64,000 nucleotides of DNA from Phascolarctos cinereus (GCF_002099425.1 NW_018344068.1:5132001-5196000), one strand, 5' to 3'. Positions 51,105 through 61,306 are shown, counted from the first letter of the stretch. Numbers and translations: made by a program. The notes: generated by a model not told the origin, from the sequence alone.

Positions 51105-51290
51105 AGTCATAGAATCTCAGATCTGCAAGTTATCTTGATGAATGTAAAGCCCCTCACTTAACAAAATATGGAAACTGAGGCCCAGAGAGAAATAACGTGT
51201 CCTAAATCATATAGCATGTTAGTGGCAAAGTTGAGATTTGAACTCAGGTCAAACTGACTCCCAGGCCCCTGCTTTCTACACTGTACCCCA
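51105..51290 (-). mobile_element. MIR SINE
   Basis: AATATGGAAACTGAGGCCCA, AACGTGTCCTAAATCATATA, AGATTTGAACTCAGGTCAAA. Confidence 0.85.
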
Positions 51291-51667
51291 AATATTCAAT
51301 TCAAAACTGTTCCTGAGTTATGGCCTTGATTGCAAGGTGAGAGATAATCCTGGAAAACAAAATTCTCTTCTCTAGCTCCATCCCCTAGTGGATGTGAGAG
51401 AGAGAGAGAGAGAGGCCAAAGTTTAGAGCTGAGTAGTGAAAGACATTGGGAAGGGAAGAGTGGACCGTGACTTTATGGGATGTGCTCTTCACTATCTCTC
51501 AAACCCTAGCCATCTTCAAGGCTCAAATTCCACCTCTTTAAAATCTGTAACTAAGAGTAAGGGGTCTTTCCTTCCTCTGAACTCAAATGGCATTTAATAT
51601 TTAAACTAGAGCATTTGGCACTACCTTGTGACACCTTTTGTGTTTTCTTAAATTACTTTTCATTTAA

Positions 51668-52470
51668 AAAATATTTTTATTTATTTTGTAATGTAGTTCC
51701 CAATTATATTATATATGTACATATAAAATTTGTTTTTAATTTATGGAATAAAACAAGTATTTCCATAATATAGTACAATAAAAAGGCAAGAAACTGTAAA
51801 TCTATTATGCGCAACTTGCTATTCCTTTCAAATATACAACACATTTATCACGTAATTTTTTTCTTTTTTTCTTCCCTTTCACCACACAGATGGCTACCAT
51901 TAGATACAACTATGTATGTGTGTATATATACACACATGTATATATATATATACACATGTATGTGTGTATACATGTATGTATATATATATATATAATTATT
52001 CTGTACATACTTCTATTTATCAGTTCTTTCTCTGGATAAAGAGAGCTTCTTCATGTGTCCTTTATAGTTAATTTGGGCAAATTTATAATAGGCAAAATCA
52101 ACTATTCACTCAAAGTCATTCTTAAAACAATCTTGCTATTACTGTATACAATGTTCTCTTGGTTCTGCTTATTTTGCTCTTCATAATTTCATGCAAGTCT
52201 TTCCATGTTTTTCTAAAATCATTGAGCTTATCATTTCTTATAGCACAGTAGTATTCCATCACAATCTTCTACCACGACTTGTTCAGCCATCTTCAGCCAT
52301 TTCCCAACTGATGTACATCCTTACAATCTCTAGTTCTTTGCCACCACAAAGAGAGCTGCTATAAACATTTTAAAACACATGAGTTCTTTTTCGTTTTCCC
52401 TAATCATCTTTGGAAACAGACCAGTTAGTGGCATTGCTGAGTCAAAGGGTATAGGTGTTTACATTTACAT
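51668..52470 (-). mobile_element. L1/HAL1-like LINE end, reverse, with TA/CA repeat
   Basis: The 3' UTR leads (TTTATGGAATAAAACAAGTA), then a TATG/CA microsatellite (51905-51995). ORF2 C-terminal sequence follows in reverse: CAGTAGTATTCCATCACAAT (relic MEYY), CAGCCATTTCCCAACTGATG, TTTGCCACCACAAAGAGAGC and GCATTGCTGAGTCAAAGGGT. The flanks TTCTTAAATTACTTTTCA and TTCCTTAAATTGCTTTTCA form a diverged duplication across both L1 pieces. Confidence 0.88.
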
Positions 52471-52585
52471 TTTTTTAAACATTTGTTTTTGAAATTTTGA
52501 GTTCCAAATTATCTCCCTCTCTCCCACCCCTTTGAAGGCAAGCAGTATATCGATTATATACATAAAGTCATACAAAATATATTTC
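52471..52585 (-). mobile_element. Second L1 3' end, reverse
   Basis: AAATTTTGAGTTCCAAATTA, TCTCCCTCTCTCCCACCCC and AAGTCATACAAAATATATTT match the start of 62925-63060. The 51668 element probably inserted into its A tail. Confidence 0.82.
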
Positions 52586-52627
52586 CTTAAATTGCTTTTC
52601 AAATCTTGTTTTGTTGTATCACTTTTC

Positions 52628-52700
52628 TTTTTGCAGGTAATCAAGGTTAAGTGACTTGCCCAGGGTCACACAGCTAGTAAATGTCTGAGGCTGAATTTTA
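52628..52700 (-). mobile_element. Truncated SINE with exact 11-bp duplication
   Basis: 73 bases only (GTTAAGTGACTTGCCCAGGG, CTAGTAAATGTCTGAGGC). TATCACTTTTC at 52617-52627 and 52701-52711 is identical. Confidence 0.92.
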
Positions 52701-52845
52701 TATCACTTTTCACAAATCCCTTCTCCCTGAACTGTGAGTTCTCTGGGCACCCACTCTCTTTGTTCCCACCTCTCTTTAGTCTTAAAGCACAAGATCTTGC
52801 ACATGGCAAGTACTCAATAAACATTTGTTGATTGACTAATTAGGC

Positions 52846-53190
52846 CAGGCTGGAAAGTAATTGGAAAAGCAAGATTTGAATATGAAGAGTTCAGAGGAAC
52901 AGAGGAAGGTTTGCATGAATTGGGGCCAAATGAGGTAATCAGAGCCAGAAAATAATACTATATGTAATAATGAAACTGAACAGAATACTGCAATGAATTC
53001 CATCACTGTGTAATTGTAATGCCCGATCTTGGTCATGAAAAAGAGACAAAAGAATGTACCTTCCTCTTCTCCTTAGAGAAGTGGAAGACTATAGATGCAA
53101 AATGTTTTGTACACTGTCAGACATTATTTAACTGTTTTTCTTTGTTACAGGAGAACACTGGATAGGTGAAGAAAGCAAAGGGAGACATAT
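52846..53190 (+). mobile_element. L1/HAL1-like LINE 3' UTR
   Basis: GAATATGAAGAGTTCAGAGG, GAGCCAGAAAATAATAC, GACAAAAGAATGTACCTTCC, GTACACTGTCAGACATTATT, TTTTTCTTTGTTACAGGAGA. Confidence 0.75.
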
Positions 53191-53197
53191 CTGGGGA

Positions 53198-53715
53198 TCA
53201 ACTGATCAATAAGCATTCGTTAAGTACCTACTGCGGAGATGTGCTGTGCTAATAGCTAGGAATGCAAAGACAGAAGCAGAAGTCCCTGGCCTCAAGTATC
53301 TTATGTTCTGATGGGTGAGATAACAGATACATAGATGAGTATTTAAAGACTATAGATAAATCCAAAGCCATTTGGGGAGGAGATAGACTTACAACTAGTG
53401 GGTCCTGGAAAGGCTTCATGAATAAGGAGACACATGAGATGAAGGAAACCAGGTATACCAAGAAGCTGTGGAGGAAAAGAGTCAGTTCATTTCCCACAGG
53501 ATGGTCAGTGCAAAGGCAAAAAAATGAGAGATGGAGCTTCACGTATGTGGGGCTTTTTAGCAGTATGGCTAGAAAGCAGAGTGAGAAAAAAAAAAAAGAC
53601 TGAAAATTGGGGAAAGAAGCCAGGCTGGAAATGCAGTACAAAAACAAAGACACCAATAAACCTTTTAAATAGAAAAAGCAGAATTCAAAGCCACTGGCTT
53701 GGAGATTGTGCAAAA
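53198..53715 (-). mobile_element. L2 LINE 3' region, reverse
   Basis: AATAAGCATTCGTTAAGTAC, TGTGCTAATAGCTAGGAATG, CCTGGCCTCAAGTATCTTAT, GGTCAGTGCAAAGGC. The longest reverse frame of the window (175 codons, 53249-53776) is antisense to this L2. Confidence 0.78.
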
Positions 53716-53743
53716 GTACAGAAAAGCTGTTTTTAAAATGTAT

Positions 53744-53882
53744 GGGGGCAGCTAGGTGGCACAGTGGATACAGCACCAGCCCTGAGGTCAGGCGGAGCTG
53801 AGTTCAAATCCAGCCTCAGACCAAACACTTGACACTTATTAACTGTGTGACCCTGGGCAAATTACTTAACCCCAATTGCCTT

Positions 53883-53925
<43 letters not shown>
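53744..53925 (+). mobile_element. Marsupial short SINE with (CA)n tail
   Basis: GGGGGCAGCTAGGTGGCACA, CAGACCAAACACTTGACACT, CTTAACCCCAATTGCC. Where the A tail should be there are about 20 CA units (53885-53924). Confidence 0.95.
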
Positions 53926-53930
<5 letters not shown>

Positions 53931-53990
53931 ACCTGTCCTGCTGACTTCCTAGCTTGTCTTAGGCTGAAAAATTGTTTCACTCCGACCTTT

Positions 53991-54147
53991 GGGACAGTTA
54001 GGTGGCACAGTAGATAGAGCACCAGCCCTGAAGTCAGGAGGACCTGAGTTCAAATCCGGCCTAAGACCAAACATTTGACACTTACTAGCTGTGTGACCCT
54101 GGGCAAGTCACTTAACCCAATTGCCTAAAACAAAGACAAACAAAAAA
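53991..54147 (+). mobile_element. Marsupial short SINE
   Basis: GGGACAGTTAGGTGGCACAG, GTTCAAATCCGGCCTAAGAC, CAAACATTTGACACTTACTA and an A-rich tail. Same subfamily and strand as the copy 100 bases upstream. Confidence 0.95.
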
Positions 54148-54302
54148 TATATGTACATGTGTATACATGTATGTATGTGTACATAAGTATATGTATAAAT
54201 GTAAGTGTGTGAGTGTGTGTGTGTGTGTTTGGACTAAGATCCCCTCAGCAAAATCGCTCAAGTATTTCACACACAAATAAACACATACACACACACACAC
54301 AC
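54148..54302. repeat. TATG/TG microsatellite, spacer, then (CA)n
   Basis: ATGTACATGTGTATACATG … (GT)8 at 54148-54230. ACACACAAATAAACACATAC…CA at 54268-54302. Confidence 0.93.
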
Positions 54303-54304
54303 TC

Positions 54305-54385
54305 CTTTGCTCTTTTTTTTTTTAATTTATGGAACAAAACAAACATTTCCAAAACACAGTACAATTTAAAAAAAAGATGATTGCT
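54305..54385 (-). mobile_element. L1 3' tail fragment, reverse
   Basis: TTTAATTTATGGAACAAAAC, AAACATTTCCAAAACACAGT. The same terminus as at 49908 and 51715, cut short. Confidence 0.82.
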
Positions 54386-54559
54386 CTTGACTTAGTGATT
54401 CCTGAGACCAAAGAGAATGAAATTCAAGTTTCTGAAAAATTCACAATCTTGGGGGAAAATCCCACCAAAAGCAACCTACACATTGGTGTGGATAGGTCGG
54501 AGTTCTCAAATTCATCATCCCTAAGAACAAATCCTGATATTCCTTACCTCCCTGTTGTT
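54386..54559. other. Unassigned
   Basis: Possibly diverged L2. Confidence 0.35.
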
Positions 54560-54971
54560 GTTGTTGTATACCTCCCTATTCCTAGTAATCACAGTCAGCC
54601 ACACTGAAAACTCAATCATCTATTGATCCTTCCCTCTCTTTCTACTTCCAATCAATCACCAAGTCCAGTGACTCCTACCTTAGCGATATCTATCTTTCCA
54701 TTCTTGCTGCTATTATGCTAGTTTAGGAGCTCACTATTGCTTGCCTGAACCATTACAATAATCTTCTTATTGGTGTCCTTGATTCCAGTCTCTTCTGCCA
54801 CTAATCTTTCCTCTACATACTGCACAAGTGGTCTTATTATTACCTTATCTTATCACTCATCTGTCCAAAACCCTAGAATGGCTTCATATAGCCAACCAAA
54901 TAATGGCCAAGCTTCTTTATCTAGCACTTAAGGACATCTGCAAATCTGTCATGCCTCTTCCTCACCTCCCC

Positions 54972-55012
<41 letters not shown>

Positions 55013-55505
55013 CCTTTGCTAGTTTGTTTCATGCTATTACCCAGGACATCTGTCACATCCAACAAAAATAAATTGCTTTACATCTGCTCATTTCCCATAC
55101 ATTCTTTCTCACCTCTATACCTTTGCTCATTCAGTTCCTCATGCCTGAAATGTCCTCCCTTCTATTTCTGTCTATTGAAATTCAACCCATCCTTTAAGGC
55201 CCCCATGAAAATTCCCCTTCTCTAGAAAGCTTTCCCTAATTCTTGTTATCAGAAATTATTTTTTTCATATTCATTTAATATAGATCACTCTGTTTGTGGG
55301 GGAAGACAGAAGTGTTTGTGTGTGGGCGTGGGGAACTTCACATATATTATATTTTATTTTAATATAGTTATTTACTTCTGTGTCATATCTCATTACCTAA
55401 CTGTATACCTCGTAAGGTAAGGGACTATGCCCAGTGTACACTAGAGTGCGTAGCCCATGGTGTTACACAGAGTAAATAATAAATGATGGCTGAATTTGAG
55501 TAGAG
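54560..55505 (+). mobile_element. L2 LINE 3' region, ~900 bases
   Basis: CAATCACCAAGTCCAGTGAC, AACCCTAGAATGGCTTCATA, GACATCTGCAAATCTGTCAT, CTTTGCTCATTCAGTTCCTC and GAAAGCTTTCCCTAATTC follow L2 order through the 3' end. Interrupted by (CA)n at 54972-55011. Confidence 0.82.
54972..55011. repeat. (CA)n microsatellite in L2
   Basis: 20 CA units. Confidence 0.98.
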
Positions 55506-55764
55506 TTAAATGGAGGGATATCAAGGTAGTTAGCTAGTTTAGTGAAGTTTTTTTTTTTTAACCTGAATTTTCTGGCCTAATCATTCCTGTAGATTAGTCT
55601 GACCAAATTACTGGAAAATTGTCCTCTTTTCTTCACTTAGGCTATGTCTCCATACACAAACTAGTACTAAAGAGAAATAAGAGGTTTTAAATTCAAACAA
55701 CCTGTTCGTAAATGGCTCCTAATTCTTTAATGGTCCATTTCCATAAATCTTGTCTCCCCAGCAA
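55506..55764. other. Unassigned
   Basis: No family recognised. Confidence 0.4.
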
Positions 55765-55875
55765 CAGAGTGGTAGAAAGAGCCTGGAGCTGAAATGAGAA
55801 GAGATGGGCTTGGATTATAGATTTCTGTGGCTTTAAGCAAGGCCTTTAACCTCCTTGATACCCAATTTCCTTATA
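55765..55875 (+). mobile_element. MIR SINE fragment
   Basis: AGAGTGGTAGAAAGAGCCTG, GCTTTAAGCAAGGCCTTTAA, CCTCCTTGATACCCAATTTC. Confidence 0.72.
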
Positions 55876-56200
55876 TACATATATATGTAGATGTATATGC
55901 ATGTCTATATACACATATGTATAATATAGACATATATGTGTGTATACAGAGAGAGCTACATCTGGTCCAATCCCTTCATCTTTGGATAGATAGATTGATA
56001 GATAGATTATATTTATCTTAATCCTCAATTCAAGCAATTCTTAAAACATGTACTATACATGTATATATACATACATGCATATTGTCTGTGTATATATACA
56101 CATATGTACATACACACGGATGTGCATATTATATACACATGTGTATTATGTGTATGTACGCATGTACATAATACATACATATGTATCTATATGGAAGGCT
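55872..56200. repeat. TATG/TACA/GATA microsatellite cluster
   Basis: Blocks at 55872-55950, a GATA tract at 55984-56008 and mixed units at 56045-56195, separated by short unique text. Confidence 0.9.
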
Positions 56201-56234
56201 ATCTGAGAAAAATCTTTTGGGAAAGTCACCACTG

Positions 56235-56297
56235 AGTTCGCAATATTTAGAGCCAAAAGCATATTGAAGATTATTTAATCCAACTCCCTCATTTACA
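56235..56297 (-). mobile_element. MIR SINE fragment
   Basis: TTAGAGCCAAAAGCATATTG, TTTAATCCAACTCCCTCATT. Confidence 0.65.
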
Positions 56298-56313
56298 TAT
56301 ATGTACATATATA

Positions 56314-56572
56314 GGTGCGCAGTTAGGTGGCACAGTGCAGAGAGGACTGTGCCCAGAGTCAGGAATACTCATCTTCCTGCATTCAAATCTTGCCTTAGAC
56401 ACTTACTAGCTGTGTGACCCTGGGCAAGTCACTTAATCCTATTTGCCTCAGTTTCCTCATCTATAAAGTGAGCCGGAGAAGGAAATGGCAAACCAGTATC
56501 TCTGCCAAGAACACTCTAAAATGGGTCACAAAGAGTCAGACAGGACTGGGAAATAACTGGACAACATCAACA
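56314..56572 (+). mobile_element. Marsupial SINE with RTE/BovB-like tail
   Basis: GCAGTTAGGTGGCACAGTGC, GCTGTGTGACCCTGGGCAAG, GAGCCGGAGAAGGAAATGGC, AGAGTCAGACAGGACTGGGA, ACAACATCAAC. Confidence 0.94.
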
Positions 56573-56790
56573 TATACAGATATGTATATATAGATACATG
56601 CATGTGTATGTATGTGCATATACATATACACATACACTTATGTATATGAACGTACACAGTATATACATACATTCATGCACATATGTATAAAATGCCAGAT
56701 TTGCAAGACATGTGTATACATACATGCATGCACACATATATACATTTATACATATTTACATACTATGTACATGTATTTTAAATGACAGGG
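56573..56790. repeat. TATG/CATA microsatellite cluster
   Basis: GATATGTATATATAGATAC, ATGTGTATGTATGTGCATA and similar units. The SINE probably landed inside one larger array spanning 56045-56790. Confidence 0.9.
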
Positions 56791-57054
56791 TTAGAGTACA
56801 TGCTTTCCGAGATGCCTTCTAGTTTTAAATCCTATGAACTCAATCATGATCTTCCCAAAGGCAGAGATAGTCTCTGGCCATATACCCTTCCCCATCATCC
56901 TTATTCTAGCACAGGACCAAGGACATGCTTGACATTCATTCGGCACATTCAAGGTTCAATTTGATGATCTCCAAGGTCTTCTCCAGGCATGGAGTCTGTG
57001 GCTGTATGGGTTGATGATACCAAGCTGTTTGAAGCAGATGGTGCAGATTGGAAA

Positions 57055-57297
57055 TAAGACTGGAAGGTTAGCATAACTAGATCACGAAGGGCCTAAATGC
57101 CAGACTCTGGAGTTTACCAAACTCAGTGCAGTGGGCACCAGGGAAGCTTTTGGAGGAGAGAAGCTTCATGGTCCAAGCTGGGCTTTAGGAAGATTAGTCT
57201 GGCAGCATTTGCAGAGGGGATTGAAACAGGGAGAGGAGCTCAGGACGGAGAGGAGACCGCTGCAAGCAGACTTTCATGAAGTGGAGGCAGAATGGGG
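57055..57297 (-). mobile_element. L2 LINE fragment (ORF2 end), reverse
   Basis: CACGAAGGGCCTAAATGCCA, GGGCACCAGGGAAGCTTTTG, TTAGGAAGATTAGTCTGGCA match the reversed L2 segment normally reading …GGGCCTTGTAGGCCATGG…AAGATCACTCTGGC…. Confidence 0.75.
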
Positions 57298-57304
57298 AGT
57301 GGGG

Positions 57305-57472
57305 GCAGATCAGGAGTCAGGAGTCTGGATTCTCAGCTCCACCCCCACCTTGAAGTATCACCTGAGTCACTCATCCTTCCTGGACCTCAGCTTTCTCCTC
57401 TTTAAAAATGAGGAGGCTGAGCCATATGGTCTCTAGCATCCCTTTCTAGCTCTTTCTGTTTTCTATGATTCA
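57305..57472 (+). mobile_element. MIR SINE
   Basis: CTGGACCTCAGCTTTCTCCT, AAATGAGGAGGCTGAGCCAT, CTATGATTC. Confidence 0.75.
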
Positions 57473-57617
57473 GTAAATACATCCTCATTCATAGATTATG
57501 TTCAAAATAAGCATTTGTTTGACTAAATTCAACTCTGGTTTCTTTCCAAACTGGCTTGTTCATGTACAGACATAGTCTTGGTGAGAGGCGGTAAAGGGGA
57601 ATATAAATTACATTTAA

Positions 57618-57782
57618 GTAAGAATAGAAGGCCCTGAGTTCACATCTTCACCCTGCTATTTATTACTTGGGTGACCTCAGGCAATTCAATTTATCTCCCT
57701 AGGCCTCAATTTCCCCATCTGTAAAATAAGGGGGTCGGACTACGTGGTCTCTAAGGTTCCTTCTAGTTCAGAATCTCATGCT
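57618..57782 (+). mobile_element. MIR SINE
   Basis: GGCCCTGAGTTCACATCTTC, AGGCCTCAATTTCCCCATCT, GGGGGTCGGACTACGTGGTC, TTCCTTCTAGTTCAGAATCT. Confidence 0.88.
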
Positions 57783-58139
57783 CCACAATGCAGAGATACC
57801 ACTACAAAGTGATATACGAGGAACAAAGAATGTTGAGCATGGAAGGGCCAGTCCAGGGTCAGTTGCTCAGTCTCTTTACCCCTCTCTCTCCCAGAAGCCC
57901 TCATTCAGAGTGCTGATGGGCAGATTTTTGGCTCTCACCATCTCCAGGCTGTTTATCTGCGTTCTGCTCCTGCCAGAAGGGCTAAGCCACTGCTGCAGAC
58001 AGGACAGCTGGCGTTCATTCCCGGACAAAGCCTGTTTCTCTGCAAAACACTACAAAGTGGGGAATTTCTCTTTGAGATTACATCTCCCACTAGACTTGTG
58101 GGGAGACGTAGTTTGACCACCATCAAAGTCCACAAATGA
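57783..58139. other. Unassigned, repeat-poor
   Basis: Relatively GC-rich with a 112-codon frame (57778-58116) that begins in the MIR, so probably not a gene. Confidence 0.4.
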
Positions 58140-58328
58140 ACAATAACAATTCACATTTATAATACGACTTGCATATTTTTTTTAAATCACTTTGCTCCCA
58201 ACTGCCCTGTGAAGTATGGAATGCAAATGTGATAGATGATGACCATATTGTTGGTGATAAAATTGAGACTCAGAGGTACAGAGAGGTGGAATAACTTGTG
58301 TAGTGTCACATAGCTAGTTAACATCTTG
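58140..58328 (-). mobile_element. MIR/Ther-1 SINE
   Basis: AACAATTCACATTTATAATA, CCCAACTGCCCTGTGAAGTA, GATAAAATTGAGACTCAGAG, GTGTCACATAGCTAG. Confidence 0.82.
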
Positions 58329-58452
58329 CATTCCATTCTTGATCTCTTGTGACTTTATTACACAATGTGCTTAGACTCACCTGCTTGTATCCCACCCCCC
58401 CCTTCCTGTTGGTAGCAAAAGAAGATACATTGCACATGTGCTTATACTATTG

Positions 58453-58738
58453 ACCAATAGACAAGAATTTATTAAGCTACCTCCTATGTGCCAGTCACTG
58501 TGCTAAGCTCTGGGGATACAAAGACAAAAGTGAGATGGACCTGCCCTCAAGGAGTTTCTATTCTAATGGGAGAGACAGCATACACATATTCAGGCAAGAC
58601 ATATACAAATCAAAAAGAAGGTCACCTTGGAGACCAGGCAAGATCTCCCATAGTAGTGATGCTTGAGTTGAGTCCTGAAAGAAAGCAGGGGCTCCAGGAG
58701 GCAGCAGTGAGGAGTGAAAGCACTTGGGGGGGGGGGAG
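58453..58738 (-). mobile_element. L2 LINE 3' end, reverse
   Basis: AAGAATTTATTAAGCTACCT, CACTGTGCTAAGCTCTGGGG, CCTGCCCTCAAGGAGTTTCT, GAGTTGAGTCCTGAAAGAAA, then a G-run. Confidence 0.88.
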
Positions 58739-58784
58739 ACAGCCATAAGCATGATAAATATGGTGTTTGAGGACTGTCATAATC

Positions 58785-59452
58785 TAACATTGTTCCCTTC
58801 CAACCTTACCTCATATTGCTCCCCTCCCCATACTTTATACTTCATCTAAAGGACTAATCTCTGTCATCAACATGCCTCGGAGTCTCCCACCCCCATGCCT
58901 TTGCTCACACTGTTCCCAAGGCCTAGCTTTCTTAATTTTTTTTCTTAAATTACCCCTTTCTTAAATTTTTTTTTAAAATGCAACTCTAATGCCAATTCCC
59001 CAAAGGAGCTATCTACAATTCCTCCAGGTACTAATGATCTAACTTCTCAGCTTCACTGGGCATTTTGTTGTGTGCTACTTGTTAAGGAAGCATGGCAGAG
59101 TGAAAAGAGCACTGGAGTTGGAACTGGAGGAGCTGGGTTCAAATCCTGGTCCTGCCACTTACTATTTGTGTGACCTTGAGCAAGTTAACTTCTCTTTCTG
59201 AACTTCATTTTCCCATCTGTGAAATAAAAGGGTTGTGCAAGATAACCTAACATTCCTTCCAATGATAAGTTTAGATCCCAGTGCTATGATCATTAATGTA
59301 GTTCTGGGACAGTGTGCATTTGACATATGTGTGTTGTGCCACATTCTCTTCTCACTGTCCCTTCCCTTCCCTTCCCTTTCCTTCTCTTCCCTTCTGCACC
59401 TAGCACAGTGCTTGGCACTGAATAAATACTTATTGATTGAATGATTGTTTGA
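58785..59452 (+). mobile_element. L2 LINE 3' region, split by a MIR
   Basis: 58785-59085: CATGCCTTTGCTCACACTGT, TCCCAAGGCCTAGC. 59297-59452: GCACCTAGCACAGTGCTTGG, CACTGAATAAATACTTATTG, with a TTCCC-rich run between. Confidence 0.8.
59086..59296 (+). mobile_element. MIR SINE inserted in L2
   Basis: AGTGAAAAGAGCACTGGAGT, GGTTCAAATCCTGGTCCTGC, TTCATTTTCCCATCTGTGAA, CCTTCCAATGATAAG. Confidence 0.9.
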
Positions 59453-59459
59453 ATGTAGA

Positions 59460-59562
59460 GATCAAAGCTGGAAGGGACCTTGGGACATAGATTGTAAGAG
59501 ACAGAAGGGCCCTTATGACATAGAGTATAGTTTGTTAGATCTTGGAGGGACTATAAAGCACA
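59460..59562 (-). mobile_element. MIR SINE end, tandemly repeated
   Basis: CTGGAAGGGACCTTGGGACA, then ACAGAAGGGCCCTTATGACA, then CTTGGAGGGACTATAAAG: three diverged repeats of one MIR segment. Confidence 0.6.
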
Positions 59563-59718
59563 GGGAAGGGAAGGAGAGGGATAAATGGAGGAAGGAAGGA
59601 AGGAAAAAAGTAAAGGAGGAGGGAGGAGGAAAAGGAGGGAAGAAAAGGAAGGAGAGAGAAAAAGAAGGGAGGAAAGACAGGAGAGAAAGAAAGAAGGAAG
59701 AAGGGAAAAAGAAGGATG
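59563..59718. repeat. GGAA/GAAA polypurine tract
   Basis: About 155 bases, nearly all purine. Confidence 0.95.
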
Positions 59719-59814
59719 GAATTATGGCAATGCCATATGTATGTAGTATTAGAGTGTCATTTTCACTGAGTGTATGGCAAGATTTGAAATGTGATGTCAT
59801 AAAAGAGCACTAAT

Positions 59815-60150
59815 TTAGAGTTTTAAGAGGAGACTTCCAATTACAGCTCCACCTTTCACTACTTGTGTGACAGCAGGCATGGCTCTTCATTTATCTGGGG
59901 CTCAGTTTCATATCACGGCTCATATCATAGAACATTGATTATCAGCTAGAGACCCTAGAGATCATCTAGTCCAATCCCTTCATTTTACAGATGAGGAAAC
60001 TGAGGTCCAAAGAAATAAAGCCACTTGTCCCATGTCACCCAGATCTCAAGGAACAGAAAAGATTTGAACCCATGTCTCCTGACTTCAAATCCAGTGATGT
60101 TTCCACTTTACTTCATCTGTAAAATAAATACTCTGATCTCACATAGTAAG
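59815..60150 (+). mobile_element. MIR SINE split by a reverse MIR
   Basis: The outer copy is 59815-59925 (CACTACTTGTGTGACAGCAG, GGGGCTCAGTTTCATATC) and 60113-60150 (TTCATCTGTAAAATAAATAC). The inner reverse copy is 59926-60112 (GAGATCATCTAGTCCAATCC, AGATGAGGAAACTGAGGTCC, TTGAACCCATGTCTCCTGAC). Confidence 0.82.
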
Positions 60151-60177
60151 CACTGCATTTACTCAGGCTTATGATAT

Positions 60178-60388
60178 GCATAGAATCAGAGATTCACAAA
60201 ATGTAAGAGCTGTAAGGGACCATAATGATTTTCTAGTCCAAGCCCATCATTTTACTAATGGAGAAGCTGAGTTTCAAAGAAGGGGAAGGATTGCCCAAGG
60301 CTTCACAGCAAGTTAGTTCAAAGTCTAAGGCTAAAACCCAGGTTGCTTGACTCCCAGGCCAACACATCCTTCTGCTGTACCAAAGTGC
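60178..60388 (-). mobile_element. MIR SINE
   Basis: GAGCTGTAAGGGACCATAAT, GGATTGCCCAAGGCTTCACA, TTGCTTGACTCCCAGGCC. Confidence 0.87.
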
Positions 60389-61127
60389 CAACAGTTAAGT
60401 TAGAGATGGCCTAATTTACTCCTGCAAATTTTCTCCCTTGCTTAATGGTTGCAAAATGGTTTTGAAGTATACGGAAGGAGAGGGGATTTAAAAAGTCTAG
60501 CTGTGCAATGGGACTGTACATAAAGGGACAAGGCCTCTGTTACCATGAGTGGCCAGTCATAATAGGGTCTGAAAGCTCCTGTACTTATTCCAAATGACCA
60601 GTACTTGCCACAATTTAGGAACTTAGGAACTGCTGAACTCAGGAAATGGCCTCAACTTTATTTTTGATGGAGAAACTGGCATAAAAACGGGACTATTTTA
60701 TCAGCGTATATGGAGTGGTACTTTGTTTACTGGGTGCCTAATATATACATGCACTTGTTAAAAAGCAGATCTGTCAGCAGAGCCTAAAGATAAATTCTAA
60801 TCCAGTTGAAAGGGCCAGAAGGCAGAAGCGTGAAGGTTTAGGAAGGCGACCTAGGGCTGCCCGGTGAGCAGAGACTGTGATAATTATTGGTGTGAAATTC
60901 TGGGAATGATGCAGCTTCCCAAGGTTCCTACGATACCCAGGGGAGGCAAAAGCTTTGTCAGCAAAGAGATGAAGACAGAACTTTCCAAGCAGCATCAAGA
61001 GCCTCCTTCCACTCTTAGTAAGAAGAGTGGAGAGCTCCCTCCACCATCTTGCCCATTTGTCCTTCGAAGTACCAGTGCCCTGATTGCCAAAATGATTATC
61101 ACATCAGAAGAAAGGTGGTAGATTGTG
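60389..61127. other. Repeat-free stretch
   Basis: Includes GTGATAATTATTGGTGTG near 60877. Frames at 60864-61121 and 60774-60998 overlap on opposite strands and have no recognisable product. Possible conserved non-coding sequence, weakly supported. Confidence 0.35.
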
Positions 61128-61306
61128 AGCAGAAAGGCATCCCAGAGGCCATCAAATCCAATCCTTTCATCATACAGATGAGGAAACAGGTCCAGAGAAG
61201 TAAATTAATTTAACCAAATTGATTTACCTGGGTAGTAAGTGGTAGAGACGGAGTAGAAACCAGGTCTTCTTACTCTAAATCCAAACTTCTTATCACCATA
61301 ATACTC
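61128..61306 (-). mobile_element. MIR SINE
   Basis: ATACAGATGAGGAAACAGGT, CCAGGTCTTCTTACTC and CTTATCACC with a diverged core. Confidence 0.75.

Larger units (their letters stand above)
51475..52848 (+). mobile_element. L2 LINE 3' region, split by L1 and a SINE fragment
   Basis: 51475-51667: CCATCTTCAAGGCTCAAATT, CATTTGGCACTACCTTGTGA. 52586-52627 and 52712-52848 complete it: ACTGTGAGTTCTCTGGGCAC, CTTGCACATGGCAAGTACTC, AATAAACATTTGTTGATTGA. Confidence 0.82.

Noticed and set aside
53249-53776. Longest open frame in the window, 175 codons, reverse strand
   Set aside because: It lies antisense over an L2 and part of a SINE, so its openness reflects repeat composition; no domain seen.
57778-58116. 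112-codon frame in a fairly GC-rich stretch
   Set aside because: It starts inside a MIR and shows no family resemblance. The AACTACGTCTCCC-like word near 58110 is too degraded to call a ZNF143 promoter site.
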